From positions 18,077,884-18,141,883 of the forward strand of contig NC_072458.1 in the NCBI RefSeq assembly GCF_027596085.1: a stretch of 64,000 bases of DNA. Direction: 5' to 3'. Shown here one piece after another: positions 1 to 49,155 of the stretch. Position numbers and translations under genes: made by a program. The first letter of the stretch is position 1; every line of letters starts with the position of its first letter. The notes under the pieces were generated by a model that worked only from the letters and a program-made list of their open reading frames with translations, had not been told where the DNA came from and did no database searches. The stretch comes from Anoplopoma fimbria. Lineage: Eukaryota > Chordata > Actinopteri > Perciformes > Anoplopomatidae.

Positions 1-420
1 TTTTGCTTTAGGCGGTCACAAGACACTTCAACCACATATTCAAAGTCGTTTTTTGTTTTCTATCATTTTTGGTTAAATTAATGCAGGTTTTTTTTTCTTT
101 TCAAGCGTTTATCGTGCATCTTTGACATTACATTAAAATTGAAGTTCTCTTTCGACACAAGTCGGTGACTACTCCATGTTTAATTCCCTATAATCGGACA
201 GGAACATTTTAGTAAAACCTCTTCCTGAACTCTGTCGTCTCTTTCCAGTGAACTGCAGGTGTAAGTAATAGCCCAAACTGGATAAACTGGATAAATATCA
301 CCCGAACCTCTCCCCCCACCTCCCCCCTTCCTACTCTCCACTCTCCACTACCTCTCCTCCTCATTTTTCTGGAACCCCCCAGGGTCTCCAGTGTCCTCTC
401 CACTTTCCACGGCAGTGATA

Positions 421-905
421 AGATGTCGACACGATTAAGAGCGAAAGCTAATCCGCCGCTCTGCCTCTCTCTCTCTCTCCCCTCGGCTGTACTGAATGCT
501 CAGGCAACACAAAGCGCCGCGGCCGAGTCCAAAGAGCCGGACAGCCAGTCGATGGCAGGAACAGAGACAGATAGATAGAGAGGGAGGGAGGGGGGGAGAA
601 AGAGGAGGAGGCCAGGTGGACAGGGGGTTGGATTGTAGCTAAATAATGAATGGGCGGCACTTTCGTTTTTTAATCTGTAAATGAGAAGGCCTAAGATGGC
701 GGGGCCATCGCTCTGACACCCTATCCCTGGCCCATTAAGATAACAAGATGTTGGATAATGATCTCGGTTAAGGTGCAGTTTATCAGACCAGGGGGAAGTG
801 GCCTCGTCTCCCAGGTGGCTGGGCCCATGTCCCCTGATGCCCCAACATTACAGCTCAACATGGCCTTATCTGCGGAATAGAGTGGACAGAGTTCTGGTAT
901 GAAGA
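421..905. promoter_or_regulatory. Candidate conserved noncoding block
   Basis: GC-richer and non-repetitive, with stretches such as ctaagatggcggggccatcg and cccattaagataacaagatg that look under constraint. No comparison was possible. Confidence 0.3.
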
Positions 906-3900
906 GCATAGATTAGTATGAAAATAAACACAGTGAACTTTACAGAGAGCCTCAACTAGAGCTGTTCAGTAAACATCAGTTTGATATTGTGGGATATTAT
1001 TTATATTGTTAGTTTTCTGCTCATATGGGTCTGTTTTTTGATTTATATTTATAAAATAAACAGGCACAGACTGTTTTTGGCAAATCCAAATTGATTGAAT
1101 ACTTGAAAAATTAGAAAGGTGCTCTCAGTGGAGTGGAGATCTTTGTCAGGTGTGTCTGCAACGACTACGCTGCATTGCTCCATGCGTCGTAAAAAACACG
1201 TCATTCAAACTGAAAAACAAGAGGCTACGTATGCAGGCAAGCAGCTCAAAGTCGTTGTATAAGACAGCTCATACACTCTTGACAAAAACAAACCCACTGT
1301 TTGCTTGTTAAGCATCAGGCTGAGCTGCGGCGAGCTACAGCAGTGAGTGAACTGGTAGTTCTGTTAGCTGTTAGCAGTTAGCCAAACACAAGGTCCAGAT
1401 CAATAAAAGTAAGCCACACAGCAGCGACCAAGAGGGCAGAGTAGCAGATGTGGGGTTGGATATTCCTCTGAGTAGTGAGTGAGGAGTTAGCATAGAGTCA
1501 ACGGCAGTATGAAACAGGCAATAAAAGGTGTTTTAAGAAAGTGTAGGTCACAGCAACCACAAGAGGTCCTTCAAACAAGCATCCATAACTGTGGACCCAA
1601 AATAATATGCAGTTTGCCGCTCCAGAATGAGATATCCGACGTGGACAGACACATGTGTGCACAATCTCTCACTTACTAACAGACACATGCGACCGATCGT
1701 ACAATCCTCCTGGTGCAGATAATAAAAATATTTAAAATCAAGTCAGTCCGATAAAACATTCCTGCAATAAATGTCGTCTTTGTGAAGGTTAATAACTTCA
1801 GTTCTGTTGAAACTGTTTTGGAAAAGTGTTGATGCTGCTGAACTGTACTGCATTATACAGAGTTATGTCAGGTATTTATCCTCGTTGATATTAATGGGAT
1901 GGACAAAATAAAGGAAACATTTGTCAGTATGTTTGACTTGGAATGGAAAAGATTTAATTTGAACAATTATAGCTTCACATTAGTCTTTTATTTTTACCAC
2001 AGCCTTATCCTCCACATATGGAAAGAATGTATGGTAAATACAATGCAGTAAAGCTAGTGCCTCCAAATTTGATTTCACATATACGTGAATACATTTGATT
2101 GCTTTTCTTATCCCTGGTTTCTAGGATTACTTTAAGAGTCATATTTGACTCAAATCTTGTTCTAAAGAAGTCTAGTCTTGGCACTAAACCCATTCAGCTG
2201 CTTTAACACAAAACTTCTAAGATAACTTGGAAGGAATGAAAGAGTTGAACTGCTTTATGCTGCAGACAGATACTGTAGGAGGGTAAACTGAGTTTAGCGG
2301 CTCTGCCCTCCTCTGCATCCTTGTGTTGGAGGTTGTGATTCATTCTCAGCGTGTCCCCACAGCTCAAACCTCTGATCCTATCATTTATTTAGCCTGGCAG
2401 CACCCCCACCTCCACCTCCACCCCCACCGTCGCTGCACTCTACCTGGGTAAACACCTTTGTACGACACTCAGCTCAAGGGTGTCCTTTGGTCGCACATTT
2501 ATAAGCTTCAAATGAGTAAAAACCCGCAGGACACGCGCTGGCAAATATCAGAGCAGTCTGCAGTCTCAGGTCAACACTGGTGTCCTGTGGCGGAGGGGAG
2601 GAGTGGAAGGAGGAGAGGAAGACAGAGGAGAAAAGAGACATTTAAATGAGCAAAAAGAATAAGAAGAAGTGGGAAAAAATAAAATCAAAGGAGCAGATGT
2701 GATGATTGTGTGAGTGTCTGTGTCATCTCAGACACTGGTGATTCCCTGGAGGCTTGTAGAGATGAAGTGCTCTGAGTCGCGGCATCTGTTCACTTCATGC
2801 CGACCGAGAAACTGGAGATACACAAACAATCTTCTCTACATATGTATTATACACACACAACTACAGCCTACAGACTGTATACTCAGTATAGTTTCCCTAT
2901 ATATAAAGATGGCTCGTCTTTATGACTATGACATCCCCATCGTTGTTACTCTGTGAGTTCTAAGATTTTTAAACGTTGGAGCCAAAGAGACTTTATACGG
3001 ATGTAAATGACACCGAGTTACTGTGATGTTAGTAACCACGTTAGGACATTGGTAAATTCTCAGTGTCAGTGATTTGTCATGGAAAGTAAACCTCGGGAAC
3101 ACACAGTGAACGGCAGATTGCATTGAGTTACAGAAGCCAGTGGAACAAAGTCGTGCCCAGACGTGACATCATGACTTTGGCTCTTGATTTATCATTTGGT
3201 TAACTCCTCCCTTGAACGGCAACAGATTGCCAATTGTAACCAGGCATGGCAGGTCTATCTTTGGATTTTTCCACATGTTCAAGCGGTGTGTGTGTGTGTT
3301 CGCTGCAGTGAGAAATATTGAATTGTGTCTTGTTTAGCCTTTTTCAAAACTGAAAACACGGGCAAAAGTGTAAGGAATGGATTAAACAGTGTGTTCATGT
3401 GCTCTGTGTTAGCATGTGGGGCTAACTAGCAAACTACCTACAGTAGCAAATGAGCGTTACTTCCAAGGCCAAAAAGCTAATAATTAACTAACGTCATTGG
3501 TTTGTTGGGTTATAGGTTACATAACAAAAATGTGTTGTTCACGACTAACAAATCCACAGCATAGCATTTCCCTGCTGTTTGGAAGCCGGTCCTGGATGCA
3601 GAATTAAGGGTTAATTTAGCAGCTCTGTCCAGCTTTTTATAGGATTTGGGGAAGTAAACACTCCAGCAACCCCAGCTAAGGTTACATTCTCAAAACACAT
3701 CAAGATCAAAGATACAATTAAAACTAGGAGAACCTTAAGGACAATGCTGTTTCTTTATTTGCGCATTTAATGGATTTTTGGCCTGAATCTAAGAGAAGCG
3801 ATAAGTCAGATATGGAGTCAAATGAGCGTTCGGCACATTCGGATATATGTATTGACCCAAAATGACCTGATCTTGGCAAAGGACCAAAACGGATTGGTGG

Positions 3901-4679
3901 AAACAAACCAAAAGCCTCTGTCTTTGTGTAGGTCAGTGGAGAATGTTGTGGTAATAAATCAGTAACATAATTGAGACAGCGCTATACTGGTACATACTGG
4001 CTCTGCGTACAGTCATACCGTGTATTATTGCTTAAATAGGCTATTGATTATTTGAGTTTTGATCAAATATCAGCCTCTAATATAATGTGTTGATAATTTC
4101 TGTGGTGCATTTCACAGTAATTTGGTCCTTGGTTGATTAATTATTTAATACATTATTAAATAATATTAATAAAAGTAAGGTCACCCAAACTACTAAAGAA
4201 TTATGTCACTTACTGTGACTGGTATCCAGTTGAGCTGATAGTTTGGGATTTTCTCCTGCAGGTTTCTTGTAAGAGTACACAATCTATAACTTTTGTCAGG
4301 CCAGAAAATGTTGTTTCCTCTCCCCATCAGTATATATTTTTTATGTGATGTATCAATAATGTGGATGTGGAAAGTTTAAATGAGATGCATTGCAGCTCAG
4401 GCGTTGAACTGCCAGCAAAACCTTCCACAAATAGCTGAAGCTCACAAAATGCAAATCTGTCTTTGGGAAACGGTTCTGCAGCAAGTGCACAACACGCAAA
4501 CCGCAGCAGCTCCAGCTCCCAGTAAGAAACCCAGCACACTGTACAGCACTTATCACACACACACAAACGTGGATTTCCAAGGCTAAGTGACCTGCATGCT
4601 CTCAGCTTTGAATGACATAAGTACCTGAGTAGCCTTGGGTTCTGCACCCAACCTGAACACACTTATATGGCAGCTGATG

Positions 4680-5240
4680 GCGATGCAGGCCGCGTCCATG
4701 GTCATCCATCAGACCGCGCAGGTAATGTCTGCGAACACACTTGGGTTACATCAGCCAGGATAAAGGCGTCTATTAAGAAAATGAATAATACCGGCTGAGG
4801 GGGGAGGTGACCTCGGACCGATCGCGTGTCATCAACAGCGACCACGCGATTGGCTGCTTTTGGTTAGCATCGTTGCTACCGAGGAAGGGTGGGGTGGGGG
4901 GGGCGGGGGGGTCCGGAGGGTTGACGGATGCTCGAGGCCGAGGCGAGATGGGCTACAGAGTCAGCCGTTTCAGTCCTGTGATCTAATCTGTTACCCATCG
5001 TGCATCCTGCTTCGCTAATGAAAAGGCAAGGTCCCATCTGTCACAGGCAGCTATGGTAAATGGAATTTTAACCCCCCGCTCCCCCCTCTCTTATACAGAA
5101 CCAAGCTACCTCGGGCAAAAACGCCTGCAAACATGTGCAAAAGGGCCTGGATGATGGACGATCATTGCAAAAGACCCCGGAGCATCGGCAAATTAATATT
5201 GAGAGGGGGGAGAAAAATAATAATCTGTGACGACTCCCGC
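4680..5240. promoter_or_regulatory. Candidate conserved noncoding block near zinc-finger-II exon
   Basis: Mixed GC-rich and TAAT-type sequence (ctaatgaaaaggcaaggtc, catcggcaaattaatattg) with few simple repeats. Confidence 0.3.
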
Positions 5241-6476
5241 TTCCTATAGATGCTCTTCTGCTTTCTGTCACTTTTCCTTGGAAACAAACGTAGCAGAGCT
5301 CAGCCTCTGGTTCTGTGTCCCGAGATTTTCAAGGAGGATCCACATAGTATATGTTTTATCGCTTTCCTCTATGCAGGCAGTGCGTGTAGAGCGTCGCTCC
5401 CCACATGGTTAAATTTGCTTTAAATCAAGGGTCATTCCTGAAATCACACAAGCAAAACAGCTACTTGTCCATGCTGTGTCGGCCTTTTTGATAGACGGCA
5501 TCTAAATCTTGAATTGACCTCCTTTGGTCAGACAAATGTTATAATGGCACCTGGGATAGACGTGACAATAAGCTGCTAAAATGTTCTGTCCAATATAATA
5601 CCAACACTGTTACATTAACATTCACTTCATCAAACCCTTTGTAAACGTGTGTCCCGTGGGTTTTGTGGACCAGCTCCTTTCACACATTTTTTTTTAAGGC
5701 CTCATAAGTCGACTTTACATCATAACTGCAACTGAACTTTTATAAAATTCAAGGACATTCATTCCAGCATTTAGGTTTTTTTTGTTCTCCAACCAGTATT
5801 AAAATGAAATTATCATAGCTGCATTATTCAAATGCTCTATCCATTCTTGGCTATCTAGAAGCGAAACTTAATCTCTCGAGCTTGACATGAATCCCTGAGC
5901 TCAATGCCTCAAACTATAATGATCCCTCTTCCACCGTCACAGGAGCTACATGAGTTTCATGCTTGTTTACTTACATCTCTTTTGACTCTAAAACATTGAA
6001 CGAGCCCAATTAAGACCTATTACTTAACTGCTGCTCCACTGGATTACAATGAAAATGTTCTTTTGAAAGTAAAAGTGGCTTTGGTCTTCCACAGAAGCTC
6101 AATGTCACCTTCAGACGTGGAGCGCCCACCCCCGCCGTCAGCCGAACCAAAGTCCTTGGTTATTCTTCCATAACAGCATCGCTGTTTGATACCCAGAGGT
6201 TCTCCACTCTCTGTTCCCACAAGTGCTCCATTTCCGAGGTTAAATCCTGCATTTGAAGCTCCTCGGAGCTCCCAGCAGGGACGCACCGGCTCTCTTTTCT
6301 CTCAGCCTTAATGGCAACGGAAAAAGACAAAACATCTAGCACATTGTTATGAGCTGTGCGGATGTTTTAGAAAATATGCGGCTACAGAAGATTAGAAAGA
6401 AAAAATTAGGTTAACGGTTGTGAGTCTTCTTTTCATGAACATCTCCCCCCCCCTCTCTCCCTGTCTGTTTCCTCAG

Positions 6477-42352
<35,876 letters not shown>

Positions 42353-42708
42353 GAGGCTCACTCTGACATTCCTTTGCACAAAAGAAAGGAAAAAGACAGG
42401 CAAGGCATCGACCCCCTATAACCCCCGTAACCCCAACTCCTTTGCTTGGTATTACTTTATAACCTCGCCCTATTTTTTTCTTCCCCTGATATTCCCTTAC
42501 TTAAAAAAGAAAAACGTCAACACGGAGGCCTCGAAAGGATCAGCGCTTTGTGTATAATTCTGAAATTGAGCTCTTATTTGGCGTGGTGTCTCTGGGACTG
42601 TGATGGGAAGGGCGAGGCCCTCGCGAAAACCGCCAGAGATGATACTCCTCAGGTCTCCTGTGTTAATTCTTATCTGCATGACGGGAGTTTGATAAGTGGT
42701 TTTACTCC

Positions 42709-42759
42709 TCTCTCTCTCTCTCTCTCTCTCTTTCTCCCTCTCTCTCTCTTTCTCTCTCT
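42709..42759. repeat. (CT)n tract in the rarb 3' UTR region
   Basis: A CT-rich run with some TTC breaks. Confidence 0.9.
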
Positions 42760-45700
42760 GTCCTCATCTCTTCTCATCTATCACCCGTATTGTCGGCATA
42801 CGTGCATTGTACATACCATTGTATGGTTAGATCTCTGTTTCTATGATGAATTTTGTGGTGCTTTTTTTCATTGTCTTAAATATTACCTTTGAGGCGATAC
42901 ATCGAGGTGAAAAAGCGGGACTGATTGCGAGTCCTTCAAAAGGTTATCTAGAATGTTATTGCATATAGACATTATGGAAGTCTAATATTTTATATTTGTT
43001 GCTATATATTTAAAACTGTTTCCGTCTTTTATAACACTTCTTGGTTCATGTCTGTACATGAATGAGTGGACATCCACACCGGCAGAATGCGAAGCTTCTC
43101 TCCATATCGACAGCAGCGTCTGTTCAGCTGTTTCCTTCAGAAAAGGAGAGGAGCACAGCAGCAGCAGAAGCCTTCGATACACACTCATCAGATTGAGCGC
43201 GTCTGTTTCCAGTCTCGGTCTCGACATGAATCACGGAAAACCTCCCGACGGACGAGATTAGATTTGGAATGAGCCAGTCTATGAAATCCACTCATCTGGT
43301 GGCTGTATCTCCGCGGTAAATCAGTTTACCTCACTGTCAAAACAAATTGGGAAAATGAGGTTGCTGATAGATGCCAGAGATATTTTTTTTTTTTTTTCTG
43401 CAGCAGGCTGTGATCAGACAGGAGGCTTTTTAAATCCATTTCCCTGTGACTTTATACTTCAGCTGGACCATGATTCAACTTAAACTGTGTCGCACTTTAT
43501 GATCACCTGGTCAGTTGAGGGGTTTAACAAGTTTAACGAGCCAATGTTGTGCCACAATGTGTTCCCCTTAAAATAAAAATAAAAAAACAGATCCCCTACG
43601 GATTCGTCACACTTATGTCTTACTGGTCTCAAACCACAAGTGTCCACTGAGTCTATGAGGAACATGTCTGGCTTCACATTAGTCTACTTATTTGTTTATC
43701 TTATTTCCAAAAACAGGATTTAGTTTGAGTATAAAAAAAAAGGTGTGATTGCCAGGGAAACTAATTTATCAGAGAAAACAAGTGTTGGCACGACAACAGT
43801 TAAACTGGGATGAAAATAAATCCTTGAAACAGACAATATGTATCCACATTCTTCTCTCTCCAGACTGGCAGTTGCCCTGCTGTTAGCGAGCAGAGCCAGC
43901 ATCCGTTTCCTCTTGCCTGGTGTGAAGAAAGGCTGTGAAAACGTTGCTTAACAGTGGCACAACAGGCAAGAAAAGGGAACGCTGAAATAGTGCATTGACT
44001 TGATGTAATGTTCTTTACACACAACAATCTAATGTAAGATCACATTATCTAGCATAAGCCACCGTAAACTGCCACAATTCAAAACCAAAAAGGTTAGAGC
44101 AGAAAAAAATCCACATTCTCTTAAATTAACTCTTAGATTAACTTAAAAGGAGGGGACAATAATCAGCATGTAGGGATACATATGGCAGGTCAAAGTGATA
44201 CATAGACAGTTTGCTCATAATTTCATCATTCATTGTTTTCTCTTTCAAAAAGTTTGACTAACCTGTCTGACCTTCTGACTTCTTTTTAGTGATGTTGCCA
44301 TGATTCCAGATCTCAGCAATTAAGTTGGTGAAAAGAGTTATTACTGACAGAAATTATGACCAAAACTTAGAAATATGAAAAACAGAGTCGTCCTCTAAGT
44401 TTGTTTCAACAGTTTTATTTTCCTAACTTTGGCTCTCAGTTCTTTTGGGTTATAATAACATTTTAGTCACCAAAGTATTTGCTGAGATCTCGTCAAGCAT
44501 CATTGCTGAAAATCGGTCAAACAGGGCAACAAACACGACAATCAGTTTTTAAAACAAGCCCCAGGTCAGTTTAACTTATTTTAAAGATAAAACAAAGGTT
44601 TACACAAACAGACCAACTTCCTGGTTCAACTTCGGACCTACCGTACTTAACGTAGCTGGACTATTAGCCATGTAACGAGTGCAATGACTTAGTGGCAGCT
44701 AATCTGGCAAAACTGTTGGTTTCTATACTACCTTTTGCATCATCTGACCCATTTTTTTCCCAGTTTAACTTATTCTTAGTGACTTTAACATGTTCCATCT
44801 GTCAGCAATTACTTTGGTGAGTGAAATGTTATTTTTAACGATAGAAATCATGGCCGACACTACAACTTTCAGGAGCTCTTTGGTTGTTTTAGGTCACATG
44901 TAGCACTCCATGAACCCTTTAAATTCCTGCTATTTATGTTAAGTGCTTCATTTCTTTGTATGAGCGTTCAGTCTGATCACAGCCTTTGATTTTTTTTTTT
45001 TTAATTATAGCCTGACTGTCAACCTAATGAGTGTGTATCTACCGCTAACCGCATGTTCTACCAACCGGGCTCCACAAACGCACATGGGCTCTGTTATGGC
45101 CTTATGAGCAGAGCTCCTCAACCCGCTTTTCTCTCCCTTTTTCAGAAGTGTCTTGTTAGAACCGGTATAACACGGGAGGCAATGCAATCCTTAAAAACAA
45201 AACCTGAAGACCGGACCGTGTGGGTCGGGACGATTGTACACTAATGTAGAAAGCACACAGTGGGGTCGGATCCACAGACCCTCTCCGAAACGTTCGCCTT
45301 GCTCTCCAGACTTGATGGTTTAAGCTACATTTAACGATGCAAAACGAGATTCCTGATGACCTCTAACCCCCCGCCCCCCCGAGAAGTGCAGTCCTACGAC
45401 GCTTCTCTTTGGACGGTAGATCCCACTGATCTCATGGTGGGGAAGTAGTGCTTTGCATCGGATGAGGTGGTCCTAGAGAACTGCTTTTCTCCACAGCTGA
45501 GGTCATACATGATACTGAACAATAAGAAATAAACTCCATTATATCCTCTTATAGGACCCAGATCCCTCACTACCCTTCAGTTACAGCACAGGGGGACAAA
45601 AAAACAACTGTAGCACTTAAACGTCTTTGAGATGCAGCTGTAGTTCTGACAGCAGACCCTCCCTCGCAACCAAAGGAGGCCAAAGTTCAGCTTTAAAGAA

Positions 45701-46633
45701 ATTAAGCACAAAGAGAATATGGATAGATATTAAAGACGTGTTCCTTCAGTTTGGAAACGATGCAGGAAGTAGGTGTAGGTCTGCAGATGACTCCATCTTA
45801 GTTTGAACATAAAATGAGCAACACTAGTGAGAGTTTATGAGCAGATATTTGTGCCAGAAGGTGTTGAATTTGTTTTATCTGAATTTGAAAAAAATGAAGT
45901 TCAGTCATTTCAAACTGGACATCAAGTTTTGTATTTGATCAAAAAGGAATTTGCGTCATTTTTGTAAAATGCAATTATTTGGTTAAATTAGCTTATTCAC
46001 TAGAGCCTTGAGTCAATTAGCCTAGCTTAGCTTAGCATACAGACTGGAGTGAGCTAAGCTAACTGTCTCAATCAGATAAGCTGTGGAAAAAAACCCTCAC
46101 TTTATTTGAGTGTCTGAATCCTGAGTGTGTTATTTAAAATCTATATAGTTCCTTAAAAAACGTCAACAACAACAATTGGAAGAAAGTCAACAAATTCAAA
46201 TATGTCTCACAAACAGCTGGGTGTCTATTTATTAGGGTTTGAGGTAACAAGGGAAATGATTTTGGACATGGTGAAGTTTAAATTTAGCAGATTGTGAGCA
46301 CCTCTAGGACTTCTCCTCCATATTGATGATCCATCCTTAAGTTTGATGAGCTCAAACTGAGCTCCTTATATACAGATGCAAATTCAAAAAAGCTGATTCA
46401 AAACCTGGCACAAATATCTTCCTAACATCAAGATTTGCAGTGATAGCATTCTGAAACTGTTGCAGCGACTGAATGAGTCATTCAGCTTCTCGTATTTGAT
46501 CCGAAATAGAAAAAGTTAGACTCCCCTTTAGGGCAGTGAAGGATTCTGGGTCTCGGCAGCACATAATAACAAACTCATCTGCATTCCATCCCTGCTAAGA
46601 AATACATATCATAAGGGAAACCAGAGCTGTTTC

Positions 46634-46635
<2 letters not shown>

Positions 46636-46677
<42 letters not shown>
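46636..46677. repeat. Poly(T) tract
   Basis: An uninterrupted run of about 42 T in the rarb 3' region. Confidence 0.95.
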
Positions 46678-46874
46678 CATTTTAACGTGTTTGAATGTGA
46701 AATAATGTCAGAAGAATGATATGCAGTGTTAAGGAATACTTACTTCTATCTCAATGTAACATAGAAAAAATGCTCTCCCTTGGTTCTCTCTCTGTCCTAC
46801 TCTCCTGGTGAGAGATGAAGGGAGGCATCTTGGTGTTTTTTTTTATTTTTTATTTTATTTCTTTTTAAAGCTGG

Positions 46875-46985
46875 AACACCTTCACAGCCGAAGAATGTCC
46901 ACATCCAAACCCCCGAAGCGTCCAGGACAGCCCCTCTGGGCGCCCGACCGCATCGGGGACTGCTATGTGTTCCTCTAGGAAAAAC
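46875..46985 (+). other. GC-rich island in the rarb 3' region
   Basis: In an AT-rich surrounding, this short stretch is GC-rich (acagcccctctgggcgcccg). It has no usable ORF of note and no repeat pattern. Confidence 0.4.
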
Positions 46986-47507
46986 AACTTCACAATGCTG
47001 AACTTCTCTTTGTTCGTTTCTGTTGAATGTCGTACCGACGTAACTGTAATACTCTACTATCTAGCTCACTGCAGAGGTGTTATATAAATGGTGTGTGCTT
47101 TGCATTCCAATTGGCAGCTCTGTGGAAAAGACGCTCTGTTATGTGTCCTTGGGAACATCGACTCACATCCAAGTGTTAAAAAAAAAAAAAGAAAACAAAA
47201 GAAAGAAAGAGAGGAGGAACCTTTAACTTGGGTTTGGTGGATCTGAGCGTCCAGGCCGGACTCCAAACAACACACGCGTATAAATATAATTTGGGACAAT
47301 GAGTCAGAGGACCACGAGTGGGGGGAAAAATGGACGACGAGTCACCTCAGCAGACGATGTCGTCAATATGTTCTGTTTGCTGTTCCATGTCAAACAACAG
47401 AGCTGTCTGTTCCCCCGCCTCCTGGGCCAAGGAGCCAATCAGCTGTCGTCAATCAATCAAACCCAATCAATCGACAGCTGTTTGGTTAAAAAGGTCAACT
47501 GATGATC

Positions 47508-47702
47508 TAGAGTTTGACCGATATGGGGTTTTCAAGAAACATTTGAGTGAGAGGCTGATGTGAAGTTTGAACAACGTGACTTGAATGCAGCATTAGCTTA
47601 CTTGCTTACTAGCTTATCAACTTATTAGAACACAGGAAAAAAACAAGAACAAAGCATGACAGGTGTGAGAACTCAAGCCCACATCGTATCGGTCTAACCC
47701 TA
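47508..47702. mobile_element. Short inverted-repeat element in the rarb 3' region
   Basis: The ends tagagtttgaccgata and tatcggtctaaccctA are reverse complements at 14 of 16 positions. About 195 bp, no ORF. No clear target duplication. Confidence 0.5.
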
Positions 47703-48170
47703 GATGTTAAACAACTTACCCAGGAGACAGACGACATGGCCGTGAACCTCAGCACCAATCATTCACCGTAGGGCGCTCTGTTGTTGTCCGTCCTGGAGGT
47801 CTTCTCTGTGGGCATCACAATCTGTCCACATTCGACCTTCTTCTTCTTCTTTCTCCATCGGTATCAGAGAAACCTCACCACCAATCACAATGCAGTGTTG
47901 TATAGTCGTGTTAATATGAAACATGAGGGTCACATGTTACTTGGTATGAGGCTGGATAAGGGGCAGGGGTTGTTGTGGAGTTCCCCCCCCCCCCATCAGC
48001 CCTTGCTGCTTTCCTCCCGCAGAGTGAGGTCGACCTCACGAGCTGCTCTGAGGTTTGAGCTTGAGTCTGTTTCAGCTCTCCATTTTGAATATTGTCTTTG
48101 TTTGTACATTAACATATGCTTTTTATGTTCATATACTGTTAAACTTTACCATGAACTGTCCTGGCAAAGT

Positions 48171-48176
48171 AATAAA
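48171..48176 (+). terminator. rarb: Candidate rarb poly(A) signal AATAAA
   Basis: AATAAA follows a TGTA-bearing AT-rich stretch (tttgtttgtacatt, near 48099) and is followed by a GT-rich run (cctgtgtgtgcatc), the usual layout of a cleavage and polyadenylation site. It is the last strong signal on this strand before top2b. Confidence 0.55.
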
Positions 48177-48181
48177 ATATA

Positions 48182-48187
48182 TTTATT
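48182..48187 (-). terminator. top2b: AATAAA on the minus strand, abutting the rarb signal
   Basis: The sequence aataaaatatatttatt reads AATAAA on both strands. Use by top2b would give a 3' UTR of about 0.8 kb. A closer minus-strand AATAAA exists at 48505-48510. Confidence 0.3.
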
Positions 48188-48504
48188 TTAAAACACCTGT
48201 GTGTGCATCATTAATATACTCAGAATAATGTGTATGAACAGTAAAGTGTGTGTAGTCTTCATTACTGCAGCAATTAGCACCAACTCATTTGTTCTAAATT
48301 GCTTTCAGATAGGGTTTAAATTTTAATCTTAAGCCCCAATATGTAATGCTGTATGCAAAATTGCTAATTAAAAAACAGAGCTAACATGTTTCTTAGAATA
48401 ATAATTTGATTAATGAGCAATTTAGTGATGTTTTCTGCTGTTTTTTCAAGCCAAACAGTGGTGGAGCTTAAAATGAAGTTTGTCCTGTTGGTGCTGGAGG
48501 TAAT

Positions 48505-48510
48505 TTTATT
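48505..48510 (-). terminator. top2b: Candidate top2b poly(A) signal AATAAA
   Basis: This is the first AATAAA on the minus strand downstream of the top2b stop, about 490 bases away. An ATTAAA lies at 48532-48537. Confidence 0.5.
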
Positions 48511-48927
48511 TACTCTCCGAAATAAAAATCATTTAATTAATTGCGGAGCGTGAATGTTTACAGAGTATTTTCGTATTAGCTCATTTTGGTTTAACAGCCT
48601 GCAACAAGCCTTTTATGTGTGATATTGCTACATCATGAAAGAATCAGGCCGGCGAAACCCCAACGGATATTTCATTGTTTACTTTCAACTTCATGTTCAA
48701 AAAGTTACATAGTATTTTAACAATTAAAATGTGCTAAAGCACAGCGTTCTAAACTCCTAAAAGCCGCTTCGGACAAATACAGAACATTTTCAATGGGCAA
48801 TAAAAAAAGAAACCTGTATATGTATAAGAAAAAGTGTAAAACACCTACACGTTAAAAAATCATTGAACATCACCATTAATGAAAAGAAAATGAAAGGGGA
48901 AATGTACAAAAAGTCTGTGGGAACACA

Positions 48928-48957
48928 GGAGGAGGAGGAGGAGGAGGAGGAGGAGGA
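48928..48957. repeat. (GGA)n tract
   Basis: Ten GGA units next to the top2b stop codon. Confidence 0.93.
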
Positions 48958-48996
48958 AACTTCCAAACAAGCAGAGTGTGTTTAAAGTGAGTCGCT

Positions 48997-49155
48997 TCAG
49001 TCGAACATGTCGTCGTCGTCGTCTTCCTCTCCGTTGTCGGACTCCACAAAGTACTTCACCTCCTTCTTGGCCCGACCCGGCCGGTCGCGGGACCCAGTGC
49101 CCATCCCACCCAGGCTGTCGTCATCCTCGTCGTCTGACGGCGGCTTCTGAGGTTT
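48997..49155 (-). CDS. top2b: top2b last exon: acidic C-terminus
   Basis: Starts [13 protein letters not shown], then [20 protein letters not shown] and ends MFD before TGA at 48997-48999. Human TOP2B also ends in an acidic DFAMF-type tail after RARKEVKYF. Acceptor tgtgcag. Confidence 0.95.
   Translation of the reverse strand, partial: KPQKPPSDDEDDDSLGGMGTGSRDRPGRAKKEVKYFVESDNGEEDDDDDMFD

Larger units (their letters stand above)
1..6476 (+). other. rarb upstream intron or flank
   Basis: No RAR first-zinc-finger exon could be found here, so this is probably intron upstream of the zinc-finger-II exon. The stretch 421-905 is GC-richer, low in repeats and resembles conserved noncoding DNA; it carries (CT)n/(GGGA)n runs at 465-480 and 580-612. 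A second such block is at 4680-5240. Repeat-like sequence (tgtatataaagatggc type) is near 2870-3240. No protein-coding exon is supported. Confidence 0.6.
42353..48190 (+). other. rarb: Probable rarb 3' UTR / 3' flank
   Basis: No coding exon is seen between the rarb stop and the poly(A)-like signal at 48171. The stretch holds a (CT)n run at 42709-42759, poly(T) at 46636-46677, a GC-rich island near 46880-46980 and a small inverted-repeat element at 47508-47702. Another AATAAA is at 45528-45533. Which site is used, and so the real UTR length, cannot be told from sequence. Confidence 0.5.
48191..48996 (-). other. top2b: top2b 3' UTR and inter-gene stretch
   Basis: The stretch between the two genes is AT-rich with no coding signal. 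It carries a (GGA)n run at 48928-48957 next to the top2b stop and the poly(A) candidates noted separately. Confidence 0.6.

Noticed and set aside
45040..45080. tRNA-like A-box sequence on the minus strand
   Set aside because: ggttggtagaacatgcgg is present but no B box or cloverleaf follows.
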